Assembly (NCBI GenBank): GCA_963648205.1
Contig: CAVJCT010000020.1
Location: 1 to 27,670, forward strand
DNA: 27,670 nt
Direction: 5' to 3'
From: UBA1181 sp963648205
GTDB lineage: Bacteria > Bacteroidota > Bacteroidia > Bacteroidales > Paludibacteraceae
This document shows positions 7,079 through 14,633 of this stretch, piece after piece (the first letter of the stretch is position 1; every line of letters begins with the position of its first letter). Both the position numbers and the translations under genes were made by a program. The notes beneath the pieces are model-generated. The model saw only the letters and a program-made list of their open reading frames with translations, made no database searches and was not told the DNA's origin.

Positions 7079-9115
7079 ATGAGAAGGTTTTATTTACTGA
7101 CAATCTGCTTTCTTATGCTTTTGTTGACACCACTTTCTGCACAGAAAGCCAGCAGAAGCGTCAAGACAGGTAAATGGGGATTTATGAATGGCTCAACCTG
7201 GGTTGTTGAACCAAAGTTTGAAGAGTATGACGTTTCCAATGCTTTTCAAGGCAAGAAATATGCCATCGTGAAATACAACGGCAAATGGGCTGGTATCGAC
7301 GCCAAAGGCAACTTCCTGACCAAAGCGGTGTGGAGTTCAAAAGAATTAGCGTTGAAAGCCACACGATTTGCAGTTGCCAAGGCATCAAAAGAGAAATTTC
7401 TCTACCCTGTCTATGACGCCACCTATACGAAATGGGGATTCGTAGACTATACAGGAGATATGTATTTCCGTCCTATTTATGAAGAAGTAGATCAAGAAGT
7501 CAACTTCAGCAAAGGACTTTCCTACTCTATCGTCAAATTAGACGGACAATGGGGTTGTTTGGGCAATGACGGAGCCATGGTCATCAATCCATTCTTCACC
7601 TCTAAAGACGATTTGAAGAAAGCCATCAATGAGTGGCATAACAACGCTGTTGTAGGTGAAAATATTTACATCGGAATGAAGGGATCTGTTAAGAAAATCG
7701 GATTCATCAACTACTTAGGAAACTGGGTGATGAAACCAGTTTTCGACAATTTGGATAAGAACTCAATGTTCAATGCCACCACCTATTTCGCCGTTGTCAA
7801 ATACAAAGGCAAATGGTGCGCTATCGACCGTGCAGGAAACTTTGTCGTAAAACCAACCTATAGCACAGCAGCAGAGGCTAAAACAGCAGCATTCGCATGG
7901 CAAAGAAAGACCCCTCACGCAAAAGTGGCAGCTGCCAACGTACCTAATTTGGAGGTTTTCACCTACAAGACCCCTAATTTAGCAGCAGAGCAATCGGCTG
8001 TCAACAAGCAGAACACCAGCAACACGTCGACAACGACAAACAACAGCAGCAGTTCTACTGTTACACCAAACAATAGCAATCAAGGCGTTACAACCAAGGC
8101 TGAGGGAATGCCAACCATCAAGATTTTGAGTCCAAAGGACGGTTCATCCTACTCAAATCCGAATGTTACATTCACCTACGAGACAAGCACCTACGACGGT
8201 AGCGACCCCGACATCACCGCTTATATCAATGGTGAGAAATACCCTAACACGAAAGGTGTAAGACCAGTCGGAAAACTCTTGTCGCTCACCTTGCCACGCG
8301 CTACCACTTGCAGAGTGCAGTTGATTGCCAAAGACAATAAAGGTCAGAATAGCGACCCTGCCGTTGTAACCTTGCACTACAAGGGAGACCGTCCGAAACC
8401 AAATTTGCACGTCTTCGCCGTTGGTATCAGCGATTACGACCAGGCAGACCTCAAATTACAACACGCTGCCAAGGATGCAGAAGACTTCATGAATACCGTC
8501 AAAGAATGTAATTTGAGTCAATATCAGCAAATCAAGACTGCCAATCTCGTAAAAGACAAGGCAGGAACAGACAAGAACATCAAGAAAGGACTCTCATCGT
8601 TGGTTAACACCGTAACACAAGGAGACGTTGTTTTGTTGTTCTTCTCAGGACACGGAGCAAAAGAAGGAGCAGAAACCTACTTCCTTTCATGCAATGCAGA
8701 GAGCAACGACCTCTTCGCAACAGCAGTGGATTTCGATATTATCAAGAGCGCGTTGAAGAGATTGAAAGACAAGAAATGTAGAATCATCATCTTCATGGAT
8801 GCCTGCCACTCTGGTTCAATGTACGGTGTGAAATCAACTGTCGAGACCTTCTCATTGGCAGATCCAGACATCATCGGATTCTACTCAAGCACCGAGGCAC
8901 AGAAATCGAACGAGTCAGAGCAATGGGAGAATGGAATCTTCACCAAAGCACTGCTTGAAGGTATCAAGGGAGCCGCAGTAGACGAAAATGGCAATGTAAC
9001 ATTAGACGCACTTGAGCTTTACATCAGAAATCAAGTGAGAAATGCTACAAATGGAAGACAAATGCCTATCTTTGAAAATCGACAAGGAAATTTCATCCTC
9101 TTCGAGAAGAAATAG
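7079..9115 (+). CDS. Exported WG-repeat / caspase-family (peptidase C14) protein
   Basis: A 678-aa protein with signal peptide MRRFYLLTICFLMLLLTPLSAQ. Residues about 30-280 hold roughly six WG (KWGFID-like) repeats, for example KWGFMNG, WGFVDYTGDM, WGCLGNDGAM, IGFINYLGNW and KWCAIDRAGN. A Ser/Thr/Asn-rich linker (about 305-340) and an Ig-like module (about 345-435) follow, and then a caspase-fold domain (about 440-678). Both catalytic residues are present: His525 in FFSGHG and Cys576 in DACHSG. The enzyme should be a cysteine peptidase, with specificity for Arg/Lys or Asp not deducible here. The signal peptide places it in the periplasm or on the surface, not the cytosol. It is the second gene of an operon, 25 bases after the CHASE2 gene and 24 before the next. 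Confidence 0.9.
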   Translation: MRRFYLLTICFLMLLLTPLSAQKASRSVKTGKWGFMNGSTWVVEPKFEEYDVSNAFQGKKYAIVKYNGKWAGIDAKGNFLTKAVWSSKELALKATRFAVAKASKEKFLYPVYDATYTKWGFVDYTGDMYFRPIYEEVDQEVNFSKGLSYSIVKLDGQWGCLGNDGAMVINPFFTSKDDLKKAINEWHNNAVVGENIYIGMKGSVKKIGFINYLGNWVMKPVFDNLDKNSMFNATTYFAVVKYKGKWCAIDRAGNFVVKPTYSTAAEAKTAAFAWQRKTPHAKVAAANVPNLEVFTYKTPNLAAEQSAVNKQNTSNTSTTTNNSSSSTVTPNNSNQGVTTKAEGMPTIKILSPKDGSSYSNPNVTFTYETSTYDGSDPDITAYINGEKYPNTKGVRPVGKLLSLTLPRATTCRVQLIAKDNKGQNSDPAVVTLHYKGDRPKPNLHVFAVGISDYDQADLKLQHAAKDAEDFMNTVKECNLSQYQQIKTANLVKDKAGTDKNIKKGLSSLVNTVTQGDVVLLFFSGHGAKEGAETYFLSCNAESNDLFATAVDFDIIKSALKRLKDKKCRIIIFMDACHSGSMYGVKSTVETFSLADPDIIGFYSSTEAQKSNESEQWENGIFTKALLEGIKGAAVDENGNVTLDALELYIRNQVRNATNGRQMPIFENRQGNFILFEKK

Positions 9116-9139
9116 TATTAACATAATAATGGCGAGCGT

Positions 9140-10018
9140 ATGAAAAGAATAATTTTTGCAGCGGTTTTCAGCCTACTGGCATGTATGCTGTCCGCACAAG
9201 ATATGTACGTCTATAGCGTGATTGGGCAAGCAGAGAAACAAGTAAATGGTGCGTGGCAATCTCTCCAGAAGAGAGACAAACTATCCAGCAACGACATTGT
9301 ACGAGTTGCAGACAACTCTGCCCTTTCAGTGTTAGACAGAACTGCAGAGAAATTGTACTCATTCTCTCAGACTAACAGTAAGAAACTCAGCGAATTGATT
9401 GCAGGTTACAAAGGCAAGCAGAACTATTCTGCCAATTTCGTAGCCCACGCTTCTAAGTCGCTCTTCAATGGCGGTTCAGACAGAATCAGCAATGACGCTG
9501 CCGGTTGTACCTACCGTGGAGACATCATCGAAAACGACATCGCTAAAGCCCTCATTTACAAGGCTCAAGGCGTAACCTTCAATGATTTCAACAATGCGAC
9601 AACCGACTACGCTATCTCATTCGATATTTTGGATCGTAACACGATGCAATCTGTCGAGGGTTCTATCAAAGCCAATAGTCAAGCCATTGTCAGAATCAAG
9701 AACAATAGTGATATGGCGTTGTATGTCAACATCTTAGACTTTGACCAAACCTCCAACGAGAAGGCGGTTTGCCTGCCAATCGACGATGCAACAACCCTCT
9801 CTCACCTTTTGATTCCTGCACACTGCACCATCGATTTGACCACCTTCCCTATCGGCTTCTACGAGCCAAAAGGATTGAACAATTTAGTGTTGGTAGCAGC
9901 AGAAGTTCCTTACGATTTGCGACAAGTCAGCAAGTACTTAGACAAGGCAGACGTTAAGAACATTCAAGCATCAAAATACCCTGTCGGCGTATACGCTAAA
10001 GACATTGTCATCAAGTAA
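9140..10018 (+). CDS. Exported protein with probable DUF4384 domain
   Basis: A 292-aa protein with a signal peptide (MKRIIFAAVFSLLACMLSAQ). Residues about 22-110 form a small domain (DMYVYSVIGQAEKQVNG ... SNDIVRVADNSALSVLD) that resembles FecR/SH3-like beta modules. Residues about 145-265 resemble DUF4384: the segment ISFDILDRNT, then AIVRIKNNSDMALYVNILDFD, CLPIDD and IGFYEPKGLNNLVLVA. DUF4384 is known to occur near, or fused to, caspase-type peptidases and FecR-like proteins, so it is a plausible substrate, inhibitor or partner of the upstream protease; that is inference. It is the third and last gene of the operon and is followed by a terminator. Confidence 0.7.
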   Translation: MKRIIFAAVFSLLACMLSAQDMYVYSVIGQAEKQVNGAWQSLQKRDKLSSNDIVRVADNSALSVLDRTAEKLYSFSQTNSKKLSELIAGYKGKQNYSANFVAHASKSLFNGGSDRISNDAAGCTYRGDIIENDIAKALIYKAQGVTFNDFNNATTDYAISFDILDRNTMQSVEGSIKANSQAIVRIKNNSDMALYVNILDFDQTSNEKAVCLPIDDATTLSHLLIPAHCTIDLTTFPIGFYEPKGLNNLVLVAAEVPYDLRQVSKYLDKADVKNIQASKYPVGVYAKDIVIK

Positions 10019-10057
10019 ATCATAGATTAGCCCCACAAGGCATTCTATATACCCTAT

Positions 10058-10093
10058 AAAGGCTCAGATAAACCAATATCTGGGCCTTTTCTC
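10058..10093. terminator. Terminator shared by the caspase operon and the CotH gene
   Basis: A 13-bp stem (10058-10070 with 10077-10089, one G-U pair, 6-base loop) is followed by TTTTCTC. It lies between convergent genes ending at 10018 and 10098. Confidence 0.85.
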
Positions 10094-10097
10094 ATTA

Positions 10098-12536
10098 TCA
10101 CCTATCCACGATAACCTTACGTCTTTCCGAGCCACCTTGAACGATGTAACAGCCCTGAGGAAGTGGCACAAATATCACTGAGTCCACTGGTAACTGACGA
10201 TGCAGATAAACCCGTCCCAATAAATCATAAACAGAGAAATCCGAAGCACCATCGTGAGCAACGACCATCAAACCACCCTCAACACCATAGACCTGCATAT
10301 CTGCGATTTCTGGCAAATCAACATCCTGTAAAACATTTATTCTAACAGACTCAAAACCACTCGCCCGAGGAAGCGAAAAACGAAGCAAATCGCCCTTAAC
10401 AAAATAATGCATCGTGTCAGTTCCTATCAGTTCTACACTCCATCCTGTTATCGAATGCTCTTCGTCTTTCATCTTTGCCTTTACCACTAACAGCCTATTC
10501 TCATAATAACAACCATCAAAAATAGAATGAATCAGATCCACCCCATTGATATTCAAAGAGACATTGTCTTGATTCTCCTTATTGATTGTCAAAGGATAAG
10601 CAGAGCCTAAATTGAAGAAACTGCCCATAGAGTTGTAGAACATTCTATTTCGCCCCACTAAATAATCCTTCATCCATTGCACCTCCTGATACCAATCCAC
10701 ATTCAAACTATCCCTATACTCATGGTACAAATCGTAGGTGAAAGGAAACTCATATTCGATTCGCTGAGCCAGACTGTCAATATGAGCCGAAACATACTCG
10801 GGGAGTAAGAAATCGCCCATATTGACGGCAAATTGCTCTATAAACAAATCCTGAAAGGGCTTCAGCATACATAATTTGCGTATCAGACGAGTGGAGAAGG
10901 CAAAAGTTCCTACAGTATCCGACTCCGCTGAAGGTGGCACCATCAGTTGTTCAAAGTAGTTAGAAGTGTAGAATTTATAAGGGTAAGAATACTCAAACCG
11001 ATGATTCAGCGTCATATCCAGATCTTTCAGAATCCAACGCCATTTGCCATCCTCATTTCGGCTACGCCACATCACGACGTTATTGTCGGGGAAATCTGCA
11101 TTTCCAAAATACATTTCACCGATATAGTAATTCAGGAACTCCTTGATATCCATCTCATTAGACAATGTCTCATAGGTCGTTGTATCGCTCAAGAAATGCA
11201 GATAGAAGGTCAACGCATTGCTCAAATCGCCTGAATTGGCTTTTGACCAATTTTCCACCACATCCACATTATCCCCACATTCTGGATGGTTCGCATCAAT
11301 GTTCGAATGGTTAGTGCGTTCCCGAAGATTCATCAACCCATAATATTCACCGTTCAGATAGACAATCACAGGTTGATAGGCTTGATAATCAACATCTTTC
11401 ATTGTCGCCGCAATGTAGGTCTGCGACACCGCATCACGCAAATGAGCGATCAGAAAATCATTTCCTGCATTGCGTAGCGAAATCGAATTATACGCTTCGA
11501 TATGCGGTTTCTCTTTAAAGAAAGGATATTCAAAATTTTCTGCGCCATAGCGAGCTGACGAATAGAGAGCAAGCGACTTCATCGGATGCTGACGAGAAGT
11601 GTTTCCCATGACCCTTATCTGCCCCTTCTGATCCATCACTTTCTGTCCTTTTTCATCAAAATACTTGATGTCTGCCACTCTCAGCCAATCATACTCATAA
11701 TTAGCATATTTCCAATATTCTTTTTCTGACAAGATACCATTTTTCTCGTCATAAATATCTTGATAATCAACGGATAACGCAACGACAGGAAGAGTTACCT
11801 CTCGATTGTGAAAGATATACGAATGCACAGCAATAGAAGACGGAATACACCCATTCGCAAAACTTTTCAATCTCAAATTGGTAGTTTTGTCCACTTTCAA
11901 TCCTTGTGATGGGAAAATAGAATCATTCTCCGTTGGCGATGTGCCATCCGTCGTATATCTAACCGCCACACCTGCCGTAGAATCTTTTAGATTCACCACA
12001 AACGGAGTAGTGAAGAGTCCGGACTCAACTGTCAACCGTGGCGCAGACAAAAAGCGTTCGCTCGTATTTCCATTTTCTGCCATTGGAGTAGGTTCTATCA
12101 ACCACCCCAACTCTTCGTCCGATCCATAGCCAAATGAGACCCCCATTTGCTTATTCGCAGGCACACGAAGCATATCCAAAACCTCACCATCTGGCGAAAT
12201 CAAGCGAAGAGTCGCACTTTTCTTATACTTCAGTTTGAAACTTGTATGCAGATTTCTGCCAATTCCATCACAATAAATTAGGATGTACGAATTCGGAGCA
12301 ACAAACGTATCAACAGGAATCCGATAAACATCATCCTCGGTATCTCTTTGGATAGAATATCCTTTCAGTGACACACGCTCATCCGACCAATTTCGTAGTT
12401 CTATCCAACCCTCAGGCAAATTGTTTCCTTCATCATAATCGTTTAGATTCACTTGCATCACCTCGTTGATATGCAATTCAGCATACGAGAATGACACTGA
12501 CAACAGCAGCAAGAGAGTCCAAACGATTCGCTTCAT
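10098..12536 (-). CDS. CotH kinase-family, lamin-tail T9SS-secreted protein
   Basis: An 812-aa exported protein. A signal peptide (residues 1-19) is followed by a lamin-tail domain (about 20-125; LHINEVMQVNLNDYDEG, then EGWIELRNWSDE) and a chitobiase-like module (about 165-240; VRYTTDGTSPTEND). A CotH-kinase domain covers about 255-590; its visible motifs are IRVMGNTSRQHPMKS, SLRNAG, YLNGEYYGLMNLRER and WRWILKDLDMTLNH, the last carrying the metal-binding Asp residues. CotH proteins are atypical protein kinases that phosphorylate spore-coat proteins in Bacillus. The role in Bacteroidota is unknown. The C-terminal 70 residues (FSVYDLLGRVYL ... GCYIVQGG) form a T9SS type-A sorting domain. One base separates it from the upstream lipoprotein gene. 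Confidence 0.88.
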   Translation of the reverse strand: MKRIVWTLLLLLSVSFSYAELHINEVMQVNLNDYDEGNNLPEGWIELRNWSDERVSLKGYSIQRDTEDDVYRIPVDTFVAPNSYILIYCDGIGRNLHTSFKLKYKKSATLRLISPDGEVLDMLRVPANKQMGVSFGYGSDEELGWLIEPTPMAENGNTSERFLSAPRLTVESGLFTTPFVVNLKDSTAGVAVRYTTDGTSPTENDSIFPSQGLKVDKTTNLRLKSFANGCIPSSIAVHSYIFHNREVTLPVVALSVDYQDIYDEKNGILSEKEYWKYANYEYDWLRVADIKYFDEKGQKVMDQKGQIRVMGNTSRQHPMKSLALYSSARYGAENFEYPFFKEKPHIEAYNSISLRNAGNDFLIAHLRDAVSQTYIAATMKDVDYQAYQPVIVYLNGEYYGLMNLRERTNHSNIDANHPECGDNVDVVENWSKANSGDLSNALTFYLHFLSDTTTYETLSNEMDIKEFLNYYIGEMYFGNADFPDNNVVMWRSRNEDGKWRWILKDLDMTLNHRFEYSYPYKFYTSNYFEQLMVPPSAESDTVGTFAFSTRLIRKLCMLKPFQDLFIEQFAVNMGDFLLPEYVSAHIDSLAQRIEYEFPFTYDLYHEYRDSLNVDWYQEVQWMKDYLVGRNRMFYNSMGSFFNLGSAYPLTINKENQDNVSLNINGVDLIHSIFDGCYYENRLLVVKAKMKDEEHSITGWSVELIGTDTMHYFVKGDLLRFSLPRASGFESVRINVLQDVDLPEIADMQVYGVEGGLMVVAHDGASDFSVYDLLGRVYLHRQLPVDSVIFVPLPQGCYIVQGGSERRKVIVDR

Positions 12537-12537
12537 A

Positions 12538-12978
12538 TTAGTTAGTCACCAAGATATAATCGCCACGATCCACCACCTTCGAGTACATTTTCAAGATAGT
12601 AGTAGCAGGACCATTCATCACATTGCCGACACCATACGAGAGGTCAAATTTAGACCCACATTGCTCGCAGGTGGCAAACGGCATTTTGATTGTTAATCGT
12701 GTCGTTCGCAGTTTTTCGTATGGACAAGCCAAGTCGCAACAACCCAAAGTTCCGTTAATATCCCTAAAAATGCAGATTCCACCATACCCCAATTGGAAGT
12801 TTGTGGAATAAACTCGATCAGAGGTGTAGGTAACCGCGCGATTGGGCGTTCTTAACGTCTGATATTCGCTGTAGGTTGTTTTCACATAGACCGAGTAATC
12901 TCCGATGGACGACTCATCGCTTTTGCAGTTAGTTAAGAGCAAAAGTAAGAGAAGAGGCAACAAGAAGAACTTTCTCAT
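12538..12978 (-). CDS. Lipoprotein with an altered Rieske-like domain
   Basis: A small lipoprotein of 146 aa from the ATG at 12978. That start gives MRKFF, a hydrophobic stretch and a lipobox-like LLTNC. An earlier in-frame ATG at 13017 overlaps the stop of the S4 gene (ATGA) and would add 13 residues; it is possible but fits a signal peptide poorly. Numbered from that longer start, C93-C94-D95-L96-A97-C98-P99 aligns with the Rieske loop CTHLGC, and C117-E-Q-C120-G-S-K-F with CPCHGSxF, followed by VMNGPAT as in Rieske proteins. The two cluster-ligand His are Asp95 and Cys120. It may bind a different metal centre or serve structurally. It lies between the S4-domain and CotH genes. Confidence 0.7.
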   Translation of the reverse strand: MRKFFLLPLLLLLLLTNCKSDESSIGDYSVYVKTTYSEYQTLRTPNRAVTYTSDRVYSTNFQLGYGGICIFRDINGTLGCCDLACPYEKLRTTRLTIKMPFATCEQCGSKFDLSYGVGNVMNGPATTILKMYSKVVDRGDYILVTN

Positions 12979-13013
12979 CCCCTTTCCATCCAAGAATATG
13001 TGATTTTTCCAAA

Positions 13014-13232
13014 TCATTTCACTGTTATACGATACTCGTCCACCTCAATCACCTCCCCAGCACGAATTTTAGCACGCTTACGCAGTTCCACCTCACCATT
13101 ACGTTTCACCAATCCCTCTTCAACGACGTGGAGGGCTTGCGCACCATTTTCGACCAAGTTTACAGCCTTGATCAGAGAAGCCAGAGGAATAAAATCCTCA
13201 CCCTCACGCAATTCAAACTCCAGATTTTTCAT
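13014..13232 (-). CDS. S4-domain RNA-binding protein (YbcJ-like)
   Basis: A 72-aa protein that is essentially one S4 RNA-binding fold: LIKAVNLVENGAQALHVVEEGLVKRNGEVE in pieces, then KIRAGEVIEVDEY. It matches the small stand-alone S4 proteins related to YbcJ, presumed to bind structured RNA such as rRNA. It follows rplI by 88 bases, across a strong terminator, so it probably starts a separate transcript with the lipoprotein and CotH genes. Its stop overlaps an in-frame ATG of the next gene (ATGA). Confidence 0.85.
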   Translation of the reverse strand: MKNLEFELREGEDFIPLASLIKAVNLVENGAQALHVVEEGLVKRNGEVELRKRAKIRAGEVIEVDEYRITVK

Positions 13233-13250
13233 TTTATTATGCGATAATAT

Positions 13251-13287
13251 AAAAAAACAGAGGACAATACACTAACATATTGTCCCC
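13251..13287 (-). terminator. Intrinsic terminator of rpsF-rpsR-rplI
   Basis: On the minus strand a 10-bp stem (13287-13278 with 13269-13260, one G-U pair, 8-base loop) is followed by TG and a run of seven T (13257-13251). It lies between rplI and the S4-domain gene and separates the ribosomal genes from the genes downstream. Confidence 0.88.
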
Positions 13288-13320
13288 TTGATATTAGGAT
13301 AGATATAGTTATAAACAAAC

Positions 13321-13761
13321 TTACTCTGCAACTACCTCGAAGCTGATCTCAGCAGAAACCTCTTTGTGAAGTTTAACTGTAGCCTTGTAGTTTCCGATTT
13401 CCTTAACAGCACCGATAACGATAGTCTTTCTGTCTACATCGAAACCTTGTTTAGCCAAAGCCTCAGCGATTTGGATGTTGTTAACAGAACCGAAGATTGT
13501 ACCAGTTGCGCTAGCCTTTGCAGGGATAGTCAAAGAAACACCGTTCAATTTTGCAGCCAATTCCTCAGCGTCAGCCTTGATCTTAGCCAACTTGTGAGCG
13601 CGTTGCTTCAAAACCTCAGCCAATTGTTTCTTCTCAGAAGGAGTTGCCAACTTTGCGTATCCTTGTGGGATAAGGTAGTTACGTCCGTAACCATCTTTTA
13701 CTTTGACGATATCGTCTTTGTAACCCAGATTATGAATATCTTGCAATAATATAATTTCCAT
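13321..13761 (-). CDS. rplI: Ribosomal protein bL9
   Basis: The large-subunit protein bL9. The N-terminal rRNA-binding domain begins MEIILLQDI and contains LGYKDDIVKVKDGYGRNYL, followed by the long connecting helix and the C-terminal domain (GTIFGSVNNIQIAEAL). The longest open frame begins at TTG 13767, but the ATG at 13761 is the start. It gives the standard N-terminus, 146 aa, and has GGAGG (13773-13769 on the minus strand) seven bases ahead. Last gene of the rpsF-rpsR-rplI operon. Confidence 0.97.
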   Translation of the reverse strand: MEIILLQDIHNLGYKDDIVKVKDGYGRNYLIPQGYAKLATPSEKKQLAEVLKQRAHKLAKIKADAEELAAKLNGVSLTIPAKASATGTIFGSVNNIQIAEALAKQGFDVDRKTIVIGAVKEIGNYKATVKLHKEVSAEISFEVVAE

Positions 13762-13776
13762 TGTCAAACCTCCTTA

Positions 13777-14049
13777 TTATTTCATCAAATCAGTTACGAA
13801 TGGGAGCAAAGCCAAGTGACGAGCTCTCTTTACTGCTTGAGCAACCTTTCTTTGGTACTTCAAAGAAGTTCCGGTGAGGCGACGAGGTAAAATTTTACCT
13901 TGCTCGTTCAAAAACTTTTTCAAGAACTCTGGGTCTTTGTAGTCGATATACTTGATACCGCTCTTCTTGAAACGACAATATTTCTTCTTTTTAACTTCTA
14001 CTGATGGTGGAGTTAAATATCTGATCTCTGATGAATTCTGTGCTGCCAT
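13777..14049 (-). CDS. rpsR: Ribosomal protein bS18
   Basis: A small-subunit protein that pairs with bS6 on the platform. The 90-aa chain contains the conserved segments KKKYCRFKKSGIKYIDYKD, PRRLTGTSLKYQRKV and VKRARHLALLPF. A GGAGG site lies a few bases ahead of the ATG. It sits between rpsF (2-base gap) and rplI (15-base gap); no ssb or priB gene is inserted. Confidence 0.98.
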   Translation of the reverse strand: MAAQNSSEIRYLTPPSVEVKKKKYCRFKKSGIKYIDYKDPEFLKKFLNEQGKILPRRLTGTSLKYQRKVAQAVKRARHLALLPFVTDLMK

Positions 14050-14051
14050 GA

Positions 14052-14402
14052 TTAAGCCTCCTTCTCTTTAGATGATTTCAAACTCTTTCTCTTTGCTGAA
14101 TACTCGATAGCGAACTTGTCTAACTTAGTAGTCAAATAACGAATAACCTTTTCGTCACGACGATACTGAGTTTCCAAAGCTGCAATTACAGTAGGCTCAG
14201 CCTTAAACTCCAACAAAGCGTAGAATCCTGTTGTCTTTCCCTCGATTGGGTAAGCCAACTTACGCAACCCCCAAAGCTCCTCGTTAACGATCTCCGAACC
14301 TGCTTTAGTGAGAAGGCTCTTAAATCCGTCAACCGCTTCCTTCATCTGGTTCTCAGATAAAACGGGAGTTAAAATGAAAACGGTTTCATACTGATTTAAC
14401 AT
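14052..14402 (-). CDS. rpsF: Ribosomal protein bS6
   Basis: A 116-aa small-subunit protein. It begins MLNQYETVFILTPVLSE and has the family segments LWGLRKLAYPIEGKTTGFYALLEF and a YRRDEKVIRYLTTKLDK-like region. It is the first gene of the operon and has a consensus promoter immediately upstream. No recognisable S6:S18 leader motif (with a CCGAAA loop) was found in the 45-50 base leader. Confidence 0.97.
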   Translation of the reverse strand: MLNQYETVFILTPVLSENQMKEAVDGFKSLLTKAGSEIVNEELWGLRKLAYPIEGKTTGFYALLEFKAEPTVIAALETQYRRDEKVIRYLTTKLDKFAIEYSAKRKSLKSSKEKEA

Positions 14403-14449
14403 AAAATACTATTGTTTTAGATTAGTAATTTCACTTTTCTAACGGACTG

Positions 14450-14480
14450 CAAATATACGCCATTATTTTTATTTTACAAA
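14450..14480 (-). promoter_or_regulatory. Sigma-ABfr promoter of rpsF-rpsR-rplI
   Basis: On the minus strand TTTG (14480-14477), exactly 19 bases, then TATATTTG (14457-14450). This is a full consensus match about 48 bases ahead of the rpsF ATG, as expected for a strongly expressed housekeeping operon. Confidence 0.82.
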
Positions 14481-14633
14481 TTCTATCAGATAGAAATTTT
14501 GCACATTTTATATGTTCTTCAACATACCCTTTTTACCCTTACCTTTCTCCTACGTTTCATCATTTTCAGTAATTCGGGTACTTTTTCAAAATTCATTTGC
14601 TTCAATTTTGCATCGTATATTAAAGATGAAGAG

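Noticed and set aside
14403..14450. An S6:S18 autoregulatory leader ahead of rpsF
   Set aside because: The short leader lacks the CCGAAA loop and the pairing typical of that motif.
14499..14633. N-terminal extension of the CMD-cupin protein from the ATG at 14499
   Set aside because: It would place a good signal peptide 45 residues inside the protein, and the extension covers AT-rich promoter-like DNA.
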